Origin: Alistipes sp. UBA928
Lineage (GTDB): Bacteria > Bacteroidota > Bacteroidia > Bacteroidales > Rikenellaceae
Assembly: GCA_002293665.1 (NCBI GenBank)
Contig: DBDQ01000019.1
Location: forward strand, 1-16,401
DNA length: 16,401 nucleotides
Direction: 5' to 3'
How positions within the stretch are numbered: position 1 is the stretch's first letter; every line of letters starts with the position of its first letter. Below the pieces are notes generated by a model. The model did not search any database, had not been told where the DNA came from, and was given only the letters and a program-made list of their open reading frames with translations. Shown piece after piece: positions 7,652-14,222 of this stretch. Made by a program: the position numbers and the translations under genes.

Positions 7652-7681
7652 TTTTTGCCTGGAAATGGGCCGATATATAGT

Positions 7682-7713
7682 GCGCCTGCGAGTTGTCTCG
7701 CGGGCGTTTTTTT
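7682..7713 (+). terminator. Intrinsic terminator ending the host operon
   Basis: An 11-bp stem GCGCCTGCGAG / CTCGCGGGCGT (two G-T pairs) encloses the loop TTGT and is followed by a run of T at 7707-7713. It lies 31 nt after the SPOR-like gene and marks the end of recognisable host sequence before the phage-like block. Confidence 0.9.
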
Positions 7714-7743
7714 ATATTATTTTGGAATAAACCGGCGGGGGTA

Positions 7744-7775
7744 TTGACACGGGGGGTGGGGGCGTGCTATATTTG
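7744..7775 (+). promoter_or_regulatory. Bacteroidetes housekeeping promoter driving the phage-like block
   Basis: The -7 element TATATTTG (7768-7775) fits TAnnTTTG. A TTG at 7744-7746, in TATTGACA, provides a -33 element with a 21-nt spacer, about the expected distance. This is the best promoter in the window and the only convincing one ahead of the co-directional genes at 7930-14723. The transcript would begin near 7782, giving a leader of about 150 nt. Confidence 0.7.
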
Positions 7776-7790
7776 CACCGTCGAGGCGAT

Positions 7791-7859
7791 CGGGCGGTCT
7801 GTCCGCATCGCATGAGAAAAAGGGCGGTCTGCCCGAAATATTACCGGGCGTTCAGCCCG
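7791..7859 (+). repeat. Three similar short hairpins in the leader of the phage-like block
   Basis: CGGGC-GGTCT-GTCCG (7791-7805), GGGC-GGTCT-GCCC (7822-7834) and CGGGC-GTTCA-GCCCG (7845-7859) each form a 4-5 bp G/C stem with a 5-nt loop. The first two share GGGCGGTCTG at a 30-nt offset. They could be operator or RNA-protein sites, or an in-frame coding repeat (RAVCP, RAVCP, RAFSP); see the Cys-rich frame at 7812. Confidence 0.55.
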
Positions 7860-8054
7860 ATTAACTGCGCCGACGGTTACACGACCTGCCAATCTTGCCG
7901 AGGCGCACCAACAATCAAAATTTATCGCAATGAGCAAAAGAAAATCCAAACCAACCCACTCCCGGACCACGCCGCCCAAGCCCGCGGCACCGGGCCCCGC
8001 AACGCCCCGAACCGTGGTGGACGCCATAGAGGCCGCTCTTATAGCCGTGCGTGA
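7812..8054 (+). CDS. Possible small Cys-rich protein overlapping the next gene (doubtful)
   Basis: An ATG at 7812 opens an 80-codon frame beginning MRKRAVCPKYYRAFSPINC and continuing ADGYTTCQSCRGAPTIKIY. Cysteines at 7, 19, 26 and 29 (C-x11-C-x6-C-x2-C) could bind zinc. The second half (from about residue 45) is low-complexity, rich in R/G/P, and lies in a different frame over the start of the 7930 gene, which looks better. Either a genuine small protein ends in a 125-nt overlap, or the Cys-rich part is a chance reading of the structured leader. Listed because nothing else explains 7812-7929. Confidence 0.25.
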   Translation: MRKRAVCPKYYRAFSPINCADGYTTCQSCRGAPTIKIYRNEQKKIQTNPLPDHAAQARGTGPRNAPNRGGRHRGRSYSRA

Positions 8055-8160
8055 ACTCACCGCGCAAAGGCTCGAGGAGAAACTCTCGGTGGCGCGCCTC
8101 ATGGGCGTTAACCGCGAACTGAGAGAGCTTGTCAAAGTAATGTCGGTCTACGGAGCATGA
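7930..8160 (+). CDS. Small phage-block protein of unknown function
   Basis: A 76-aa protein that I do not recognise. Residues 1-25 are basic, Pro- and Thr-rich and probably disordered (MSKRKSKPTHSRTTPP). Residues 27-73 form a predicted amphipathic helix pair (VVDAIEAALIAVRELTAQRL, then a second helix ending ELRELVKVMSVYGA). The start sits in an A-rich context (caatcaaaatttatcgca) typical of Bacteroidetes. The stop overlaps the next start as ATGA, so the two genes are translationally coupled. It is the first solid gene of the phage-like run, after a long structured leader. Confidence 0.7.
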   Translation: MSKRKSKPTHSRTTPPKPAAPGPATPRTVVDAIEAALIAVRELTAQRLEEKLSVARLMGVNRELRELVKVMSVYGA

Positions 8161-8561
8161 AAAGGAATCGACTTACGGAACTTGTCGCCGAAGCTGCGGC
8201 GGTTGCCGGTTATGCTTTCCACACGGGCGAAGAGCATTTGATAAACGGCTCGGTGAGGGTCTACCCCGCCGCGTGGCTCGCTCCTCCCGTGGTGAAGGCT
8301 CACACCGGGCGGAGCGAAGGCGAAACGACGTGGCGCCTCGCGCTGCACCTGATGACCCTGCCTGCCGGGGAGACGCTTTCCGAGGCGGTGTGGCGCGTGA
8401 TCGAGAGCGACGCGCTCGCTATGGTGGCGCGGCTGGCGGAGTCGGCTGAGGTGTGTGCCGTCGAAAATGTACAGTGTACCCCCGCGAGCCGGTCGCTCAC
8501 CGTGCATGGCGAAACTTCGGTCGCCCTTGTGTGCGACGTCACGATGTGGTACTATTCCTAA
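8157..8561 (+). CDS. Putative phage virion-associated protein (unknown)
   Basis: A 134-aa protein with a mixed alpha/beta pattern: an N-terminal helix (TELVAEAAAVAG), strands around GSVRVYPAAWLAPP, a strand WRLALHLMTLP, a helix AVWRVIESDALAMVARLAES, and a C-terminal strand set ending TSVALVCDVTMWYYS. That layout resembles small neck, tail-terminator or tail-completion proteins of siphophages, but I see no diagnostic motif, so the role is a guess from position. It is coupled by ATGA to the preceding 76-aa gene and lies 21 nt before the 339-aa gene. Confidence 0.72.
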   Translation: MKRNRLTELVAEAAAVAGYAFHTGEEHLINGSVRVYPAAWLAPPVVKAHTGRSEGETTWRLALHLMTLPAGETLSEAVWRVIESDALAMVARLAESAEVCAVENVQCTPASRSLTVHGETSVALVCDVTMWYYS

Positions 8562-8582
8562 ACCAAAAAAATCGCAGAGAAA

Positions 8583-9602
8583 ATGAGAGTAACGAGATTT
8601 CCGAACGCCTGCCAGTCGATGTTCCGGCCCGCCTGCTTCACCCTTGAGGACATGCAGGCGACGGGGGGTGTTGACGTGGCGATCCACGCCGTGGGAGTGG
8701 CCGAGCCGCTGGGGGTGAAGCGCCTCTATTCGGCGACCACGGCGGTAGTCAATGTCGCCCCCTATGCAAGGAGGCTATGGAACCCTGCGCCTGTGGTCGG
8801 CCTCGGAGCGGGGATACATGCGGCGGCGGGTCGCCACGTGGCGTGCCGGGTCGAGGGTGGCGGGGTGACTTCGAGGTCGGTGGTGCTGTGCGGCGGATCG
8901 GTGGACGCCGAATGGAACACGCTGCTGTCGGCCGCGCCCACCGCGGTGAAGATCGCGCCCGGCGAGAGGGACGAGATGTCGGTCATATCGGATGACTGGG
9001 TAGCGCCGGTTGTGACTTTCCGGCGCGGCAACGTGACCTACACCGACAACTCGATGGGACAGCGCAGCGCCGAGGGGATAGTGACGGCCGTGGTAGACGC
9101 CGATGCCGTGATCCGGCGTTTCCGCACGATGACCGGGGCCGCGGCCGACGATCTCGCCGAATTTACAGTGAGGCTGAAGCTCGAACAAGCGGGATTCACT
9201 AACAGGCTCGTCGAACGGCGCTACATGGTCGATCGCGGTGTGCGTGCGGGGCGCAGACTCGCGTGGGTCAACCGATACGGCGCGCTCGACTACCACACCT
9301 TTCCCGTGGCCGGGGAGTTCACCTCGCATGGCAACCGGATACGCGTGGAGACGTCCGCCGGACGACACACCGCGTCAACCGTGGCCCGGCAGTCGTTGAG
9401 GTTGCTGTCGGAGCCGTGCAGTGCGGCCGATGCCGAGTGGCTGTCGGAACTCTTCTCGTCGCCCGCCGTGTGGATGGTCGACGGGGCGATGTGCAGCGAG
9501 GTGGAGGTGGCCGCAGGGGAGGTTGTTTGCTCGCCTTTGCAGCCGACGGTCGTCGAGGTGGTGATCTCGCCCGTCGCGGGTGTTTTTTCGCGTAAACTTT
9601 AA
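8583..9602 (+). CDS. Putative phage tail/virion structural protein (339 aa)
   Basis: No signal peptide or transmembrane segments; the protein is beta-rich throughout. The N-terminus FPNACQSMFRPACFTL and the segment near residues 223-243 (RRLAWVNRYGALDYHTFP) resemble a family of uncharacterised structural proteins in Bacteroidetes prophages. That family has an aromatic 'W-NRYG-DYHTF' motif followed by a C-terminal strand region (SEPCSAADAEWLSELFSSP, then VWMVDG). The gene usually sits beside a large tail protein like the one 14 nt downstream here, which supports a tail or adhesion-tip role. The reaction or exact location in the particle cannot be told. Confidence 0.65.
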   Translation: MRVTRFPNACQSMFRPACFTLEDMQATGGVDVAIHAVGVAEPLGVKRLYSATTAVVNVAPYARRLWNPAPVVGLGAGIHAAAGRHVACRVEGGGVTSRSVVLCGGSVDAEWNTLLSAAPTAVKIAPGERDEMSVISDDWVAPVVTFRRGNVTYTDNSMGQRSAEGIVTAVVDADAVIRRFRTMTGAAADDLAEFTVRLKLEQAGFTNRLVERRYMVDRGVRAGRRLAWVNRYGALDYHTFPVAGEFTSHGNRIRVETSAGRHTASTVARQSLRLLSEPCSAADAEWLSELFSSPAVWMVDGAMCSEVEVAAGEVVCSPLQPTVVEVVISPVAGVFSRKL

Positions 9603-9616
9603 TTATCGAAAGGGAT

Positions 9617-11986
9617 ATGGAACTGTTTATAGATAATATCGCAGTCGACACCGACGATGCGAGCCGCCTGGCGCTTTCGCTCTCGGTGGCCGTGGTGACC
9701 GATCCTCGGCGGGGTCGTGCCGGATATACCCGCACTTTGCGCCTGCCAGCCACACCTGCGAACGATGCCGTGTTCGGATATGCCGCCGAGATACATTCGC
9801 GCGACAGATTCAATGCCGTTGCCCACACCGGGCGTGTCGAACACGAGGGGTGTGTGCTGATCGAAGGGCCGCTGACACTGAGCCGCGCAGGTCGGGATGT
9901 CGACGGAGGATTTTATGAGGTACACATAGTCGGTGCGGCGAAGGAGTGGGCCTCGGAGGCGGCGATGCACTCGCTGTCGACGCTGCCCGTGGGGTGGAGC
10001 GGTGTGGTGTCGGCATCGACCATCTCGGGCAGTTGGACGGGGAACTCGCCAGTGAGATTTCTGCCCGTGGCGCGCGAAACGCTTCAGCGCGACTACTCGT
10101 CGGGAAGCGTGATACCTGCCGCTCGGGTGCTGTCGAGTGACGACTACCATCCGTTCATCCATGCCGCTACGCTGCTGCGCGTGATCTTTGCCGACGCGGG
10201 GTACAGGGTGGAGAGCGATTTTGTGAATGGTGCGTTTTTCGACTCGCTCTACATCAGCGGCAACTATCCCGTGCGCGACGTCTCGGCGGCGAAGGCCGAC
10301 ATGGATTTTCTTGCCCGCAGGTTCGCTGCCGGGTCGGCCACGGCCAACTCTCAGGGTCGCGTTTACGCCGATCCCTATCGTGCCGCCTACACCGTGGGTA
10401 ATATTGTCGACACGGCCGATCCGACCCGGACTTCGGCGCAGGGGGTGAATTACGACGATGTGTTCACGCGCGGAGGATGTTTCCAAATAGACGATGACCG
10501 CGTGGCCTTCATTCCTCCGAGGGAGGTTTCGGTGGGGTTTCAGTTCCACCTGCGCTACACAACCGACTATCGCATGAGCAGCCGCGCCGAACTGGCAGGG
10601 TTCGACACGGTGTATTTGGGCGAGGCGGCGGCGCGAACCTTCACCCTTGCCAATCCGTGGCCCGACAGGCGGGAGTCGTTCCGTCCGGCGCGGAGCTACA
10701 ACGTTGCCGTGTTCGACCACGCGAGTGGCCGGCAGTACCAGCTGCGTTACTCGCAGGGCGGGGCGGCGGTGAGTTCACAGGCGCTGAACGCGCGGTTTTC
10801 GGGCGTGGAGGTGGCGGGCACGCAGCCTGTTTCGAACCCTGTGTTGTGGTACCGTGCGTCGTCAGCAGCGGCGTGGCAGCCCTACGGCGGCGACTGGGCG
10901 CTCTACGACGGATTCGTGGGTGAGACGGGGCGGTTGGACGTGGAGCTGACAGTGAGAACCGCTCCCGAGAGGGTCACGCCCGGTGCCCCGAAGTTCTTCG
11001 ACGCGATCTACTTCGGCGGGGCCGAGCCGGGAATGACGCTCACCGTCGGGCAGCAGACGTGGATCAGGCCTGTGTTCTACGCCCAGCCCACCGAGGGGTC
11101 GGTCGTGTCGTTTGCCGACGTGTGCGCCCACGACGCCTCGCGCATGGACTTCATAGCGGCACTCAGGCAGATGTTCGACCTCTGTTTCCACACCGACAAC
11201 CGCGAGAAGGTGGTGCGCATCGAACCTGCCGCCAGATTCTACTCCGCCTCGCGCATCGTAGACTGGACGGAGAGGCTTGACCTCGGGCGGCCCGTTGTGG
11301 TCGAGGAGTTGGGCGGCGACCTTTCGCGCGAGATGGTGTGGTGCTACCGCGGGGGCGACGGAGCCGTGGCGCGGTTCAACCGAAACAACGGCGGGCAGTT
11401 CGGACGCTGGAGTGCCACGGTGGAGAGCGCCGCCGCGGCCGACCAAACCTCGGTGTGGGAGAATCCCATGTTCACCCCCTCGCTGAGCGCAGCCGACACC
11501 TGTCCGGGCGCACCGTCGGCACTGCTCGTGCAGGCGGGCGACACATCCGTCGAGACGCCCGACCGTACCGAAAATCTCAACTTCGCACCCAAGATAGTGC
11601 GCTACGAGGGGATGGCGCCGTTGCCTGCTGGCGAGAGATGGGGATGGCCGCTCGCCGGGGAGTCGTACCCGCGCCTCGCTTTCCACGCGCCGGAAAGCGG
11701 CTACACCCTCTGTTTCGAAGACCGCGACGGCTGCACGGGTCTGCACTCGATGTGGGAGGGTGCCACGAGACTGTGGAACCACGGACGGCGCATCACCGCG
11801 TGGCTCGCGCTCGATGCCGCCGACATAGAGTCGCTGTCGTTTCCCACGGGCGAAGGGCCCGACTTCAGAGCCCTCTACCGCATTGCGCTCGACGGTGAGG
11901 AGTGTCTGTGCCGCCTCGAGGAGGTGTGCGACTATACGCCCGGAGCGCCTTCCACAAAGTGTATTCTAATCAAACACATTCCCTAA
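9617..11986 (+). CDS. Large phage tail/baseplate-type protein (789 aa)
   Basis: The N-terminus MELFIDNIAVDTDD followed by GYTRTLRLPATPANDAVFG (37-54) is the hallmark of a large tail-associated protein found in many Bacteroidetes phages and prophages. The pattern is 'short strand - sequence-variable - Y-T-T-R-P-TP-N--FG'. Other family-like blocks are YHPFIHAATLLRVIFADAGY (177-196) and FIAALRQMFDLCFHTDNREK (512-531). The latter resembles the hub-like region of gpD/gp44-type tail proteins, where a helix is followed by a strand reading VVRIEP. Cysteines cluster near the C-terminus (ECLCRLEEVC). No enzymatic motif is seen. A baseplate hub or tail-tip role is inferred. Confidence 0.65.
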   Translation: MELFIDNIAVDTDDASRLALSLSVAVVTDPRRGRAGYTRTLRLPATPANDAVFGYAAEIHSRDRFNAVAHTGRVEHEGCVLIEGPLTLSRAGRDVDGGFYEVHIVGAAKEWASEAAMHSLSTLPVGWSGVVSASTISGSWTGNSPVRFLPVARETLQRDYSSGSVIPAARVLSSDDYHPFIHAATLLRVIFADAGYRVESDFVNGAFFDSLYISGNYPVRDVSAAKADMDFLARRFAAGSATANSQGRVYADPYRAAYTVGNIVDTADPTRTSAQGVNYDDVFTRGGCFQIDDDRVAFIPPREVSVGFQFHLRYTTDYRMSSRAELAGFDTVYLGEAAARTFTLANPWPDRRESFRPARSYNVAVFDHASGRQYQLRYSQGGAAVSSQALNARFSGVEVAGTQPVSNPVLWYRASSAAAWQPYGGDWALYDGFVGETGRLDVELTVRTAPERVTPGAPKFFDAIYFGGAEPGMTLTVGQQTWIRPVFYAQPTEGSVVSFADVCAHDASRMDFIAALRQMFDLCFHTDNREKVVRIEPAARFYSASRIVDWTERLDLGRPVVVEELGGDLSREMVWCYRGGDGAVARFNRNNGGQFGRWSATVESAAAADQTSVWENPMFTPSLSAADTCPGAPSALLVQAGDTSVETPDRTENLNFAPKIVRYEGMAPLPAGERWGWPLAGESYPRLAFHAPESGYTLCFEDRDGCTGLHSMWEGATRLWNHGRRITAWLALDAADIESLSFPTGEGPDFRALYRIALDGEECLCRLEEVCDYTPGAPSTKCILIKHIP

Positions 11987-11988
11987 AA

Positions 11989-12078
11989 ATGAATCCCGAA
12001 GAGATCAAGGAACTCGTTGCCCGGACGGTCGAAGAGGAGCGCGAACGCCAGGCAATAATCGAAAAAGCCAAGATATGA
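11989..12078 (+). CDS. 29-aa microgene between tail and HTH-like genes
   Basis: ATG 11989 opens a 30-codon frame (MNPEEIKELVARTVEEERER, then QAIIEKAKI) that starts 2 nt after the stop of the 789-aa gene and ends in a TGA at 12076-12078. That stop overlaps the ATG of the next gene as ATGA. The peptide is a strongly charged amphipathic helix. The tight fit at both ends and the coupling argue that it is translated, either as a small partner protein or simply to deliver ribosomes to the next gene. Confidence 0.55.
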   Translation: MNPEEIKELVARTVEEERERQAIIEKAKI

Positions 12079-12347
12079 AACTGACACGTTACGAGAAAGA
12101 GTTGGCGCGCGTAGTCGCCGAAAAGTACGGCAAACTCTCGGCAGGGGAGATAGTCGGGGAGCTGTGCAGAATAGGAGTGGTAGACCACACCCTGTGCAAG
12201 GTGCTTGCCGTCAGGCGGTGGGTCGCGGAGGGCGTCGAACGCGGCGGCCGGAAGGTCGAAACGATGTGGCTGGCAGCCGAACACTTCTGTGTCACATACG
12301 AGTATGTTCGCAAGTGCGTGTATTATTACACCGATGTAAATATCTAA
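12075..12347 (+). CDS. Small helix-turn-helix-like phage protein
   Basis: A 90-aa, largely helical protein. It begins KLTRYEKELARVVAEKYGKLSAGEIVGELC and has a C-terminal segment AAEHFCVTYEYVRKCVYYYTDV that reads like a recognition-helix unit (FxVTYEYVRKC). Possible roles are a late-gene activator of the Mor/C kind, a small terminase-like DNA-binding protein, or a structural adaptor. I cannot choose between these by sequence alone. It is coupled to the 29-aa microgene upstream and ends 2 nt before the protease start. Confidence 0.65.
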   Translation: MKLTRYEKELARVVAEKYGKLSAGEIVGELCRIGVVDHTLCKVLAVRRWVAEGVERGGRKVETMWLAAEHFCVTYEYVRKCVYYYTDVNI

Positions 12348-12349
12348 TT

Positions 12350-13183
12350 ATGAAATCCAAAATCAAAATCACAAATTTGAAGTCGGGGGTTACGACCATC
12401 GACATCGAGGGAACAATCGGAGTGCCCGAAGAGTGGCAGTTCGAAGAACCGGCGGGACGGGTCGCCACCTATGAGAAGTTCCAGCGTACCCTTGCCGCCA
12501 TCTCGCGCATACGAAGTGCCCGGATCGTTGTCAACATCCGCTCCACGGGTGGTGACGTGGGCGATGCGCTGCTCATCTACGACGCGCTTACCGAAAGCGG
12601 CGCCGAAATCACCACACGGTGCAGAGGCTACGTCGCCTCGGCCGCAACCATAATTGCCCAGGCTGCGTCGGAGGGACGACGCGAGATTTCGGCCGCCTCG
12701 CTCTACCTCGTGCACAACACCGTGGTGTCGTGCGAAGGCAACGCAGGCGAGTTGAGGCAGAGTGAGGAACTGCTCGCAAAGACCGACGAGAGGATCGCCG
12801 GGATATATGCCACGCGGTCGGGCCGCGAGCCCGGAGTGTTTGCCGCCCTGATGGCCGAGAACAACGGCAAGGGGAGGTGGATGTCGCCCTCCGAGACGAT
12901 CGCCGAAGGGCTCGCCGACCGAATCATCGAGGGAGAGGAGACAGGCGAAACGATCGCCACACCCCGCGGCGTGTCACTCCCCGGCACCGATGTAATGAGG
13001 ATGGAGTCGAACATCGAGTTCGAAAAACTCCGCAAACAGATCGTAGCCTGCGAACACGAAAAATCGCAGCAAAAAGCCACACCAACCAAAGTAAAACCCA
13101 GGGAAGACCCGTCGCCTACGGAATGCCGCCGTTCGGCAAACGAAACCGCCTACTCACGCGACGCGGAGTCTTTTCTAAAATAA
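12350..13183 (+). CDS. ClpP-fold phage prohead (head maturation) protease
   Basis: Self-compartmentalised serine-protease fold used by phages to process capsid scaffolds. Start ATG 12350 gives 277 aa; a longer frame from 12164 runs over the previous gene and is rejected. ClpP-like landmarks: IVVNIRSTGGDVGDALLIYDAL (59-80); nucleophile region GYVASAATIIAQAA with S97; H122 in LYLVHNTV; and the C-terminal SPSETIAEGLADRI (179-192), matching the ClpP 'A-E-GLVD' end. Ser and His are 25 residues apart, as in ClpP. The position of the ClpP catalytic Asp appears to be G175 (in GKGRWMS). A K/E/T-rich tail from about 215 may be a scaffold-like or processed region. The major capsid gene follows 48 nt downstream. 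Confidence 0.85.
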   Translation: MKSKIKITNLKSGVTTIDIEGTIGVPEEWQFEEPAGRVATYEKFQRTLAAISRIRSARIVVNIRSTGGDVGDALLIYDALTESGAEITTRCRGYVASAATIIAQAASEGRREISAASLYLVHNTVVSCEGNAGELRQSEELLAKTDERIAGIYATRSGREPGVFAALMAENNGKGRWMSPSETIAEGLADRIIEGEETGETIATPRGVSLPGTDVMRMESNIEFEKLRKQIVACEHEKSQQKATPTKVKPREDPSPTECRRSANETAYSRDAESFLK

Positions 13184-13231
13184 ACCACCAAACCATATTA
13201 TTAATTCATTAATCACTAAATCATTAAAAAA
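13184..13231 (+). promoter_or_regulatory. A/T-rich leader ahead of the capsid gene
   Basis: A 48-nt stretch with only about a fifth G+C, in an otherwise roughly 60% GC region, containing CATTAATC/ACTAAATC/ATTAAAAA-like octamer repeats. No TAnnTTTG match is seen. Unstructured A-rich leaders favour strong translation in Bacteroidetes, which would suit a gene needed in hundreds of copies. Confidence 0.5.
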
Positions 13232-14218
13232 ATGAGCCAAATCGTAGAGCCCAAAATCTATCAGGGCAAAGAACTCGAAACCATCTTTTTCCGTCCGATG
13301 CTGACGGGTGACAGTGCGCGCGAACTCGGCATCAGGGTGCTGTACAACATGCCCGTACCCACTGTACTCAACTTCTGGAGAGGTGCCAACGACGTTCTCA
13401 AACCCTACACCGCGGGTTGGACGGGCGGTGAAGCCTCCGAAAAGTTCCAAAAAACGATCGAAATGTACAAAGTCAAGTCGGAGATGGGATACTCCGCCGC
13501 CGACTACTTCACGATGGTGTTCGAACGCATCGCCGCAAGTCCGCAGGCAAACCTCGAAGACCTCAGCGGCACCGAACTCGAAGAGGCCGAAACGCAGCTC
13601 TTCCGCGCTTCGCTCGCCGAGAGCCTCAGGGCCACAATGTGGATCGGTTCGACCGGCCGCTCCGCCGGGCCGTTCAACACCTTCGACGGTTTCCTCGCCC
13701 AACTGATCAGAGACTACACCGAGATCGAACCGCAGGTAGAAATGGTATCCTACACCTCGGCCGATTACGACTCGACCGACGCCGGTGAAAACATGCTCAA
13801 AAAGGTGTGGGATGCCGCCTCGGTCGAACTCAAGGCTATCAAGAGCGAAGGCAACCTGGCGTTCTTCGTCACCAGCGACGTTTACGCCAAATATGAGGAG
13901 TCGCTCGACAGCGCAACGCTCGAAGCGGCCTACATCGCACGGCAGGAGGGACGTCCGTCGCTCTCGTGGAGGGGTATTCCCGTGATAGACATGAAGGTGT
14001 CGGGCTATCTGAAAAACATTGCCGACATGGGCAAAACGTGGGTAGTGCTGACCGACAGGCGCAACCTCGCGCTGGCCGTCAACACCGCCGACTTTCCCGG
14101 TACCGAGGTGAGAATGTGGTACAACGCCGACGAGATGCAGAACCGCCAGAGGGCTGTCTTCGCCGCGGGATGCGAATTCCTGCTGCCCGAGTTGATCTGC
14201 TACGGCTACAAAGGCTAA
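13232..14218 (+). CDS. Major capsid protein (HK97-like, Bacteroidetes prophage type)
   Basis: A 328-aa soluble protein with no signal or transmembrane segments. Its C-terminal half carries the pattern of Bacteroidetes prophage capsid proteins: AFFVTSDVYAKYEESLDS, then RQEGRPSLSWRGIPVIDM, then WVVLTDRRNLALAV, then EVRMWYNADEMQNRQRAVF and a final AAGCEFLLPELICYGY. An 'S-L--RGIPV' strand followed by 'LTDRRNLA' is typical of the P/A-domain core of HK97-fold capsids. A long acidic helix-rich N-terminal region (about 70-120) could act as the scaffold or N-arm. It lies directly downstream of the prohead protease, the expected neighbour, which strengthens the call. Confidence 0.78.
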   Translation: MSQIVEPKIYQGKELETIFFRPMLTGDSARELGIRVLYNMPVPTVLNFWRGANDVLKPYTAGWTGGEASEKFQKTIEMYKVKSEMGYSAADYFTMVFERIAASPQANLEDLSGTELEEAETQLFRASLAESLRATMWIGSTGRSAGPFNTFDGFLAQLIRDYTEIEPQVEMVSYTSADYDSTDAGENMLKKVWDAASVELKAIKSEGNLAFFVTSDVYAKYEESLDSATLEAAYIARQEGRPSLSWRGIPVIDMKVSGYLKNIADMGKTWVVLTDRRNLALAVNTADFPGTEVRMWYNADEMQNRQRAVFAAGCEFLLPELICYGYKG

Positions 14219-14222
14219 GGTC

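Noticed and set aside
9599..10720. Long minus-strand open frame (about 370 codons) inside the tail gene
   Set aside because: It is antisense to a better frame with recognisable tail-protein motifs. High-GC DNA gives many long antisense frames, and its translation is rich in R/H/G/P with no domain pattern.
10862..11782. Minus-strand open frame (about 300 codons) inside the tail gene
   Set aside because: Same reason: a GC-driven shadow with low-complexity Arg/His/Val/Gly composition.
12164..12349. Longer N-terminal extension of the prohead protease
   Set aside because: It would overlap the HTH-like gene for about 180 nt and adds an Arg/Gly-rich, unprotein-like stretch. ATG 12350, 2 nt after the previous stop, fits the operon.
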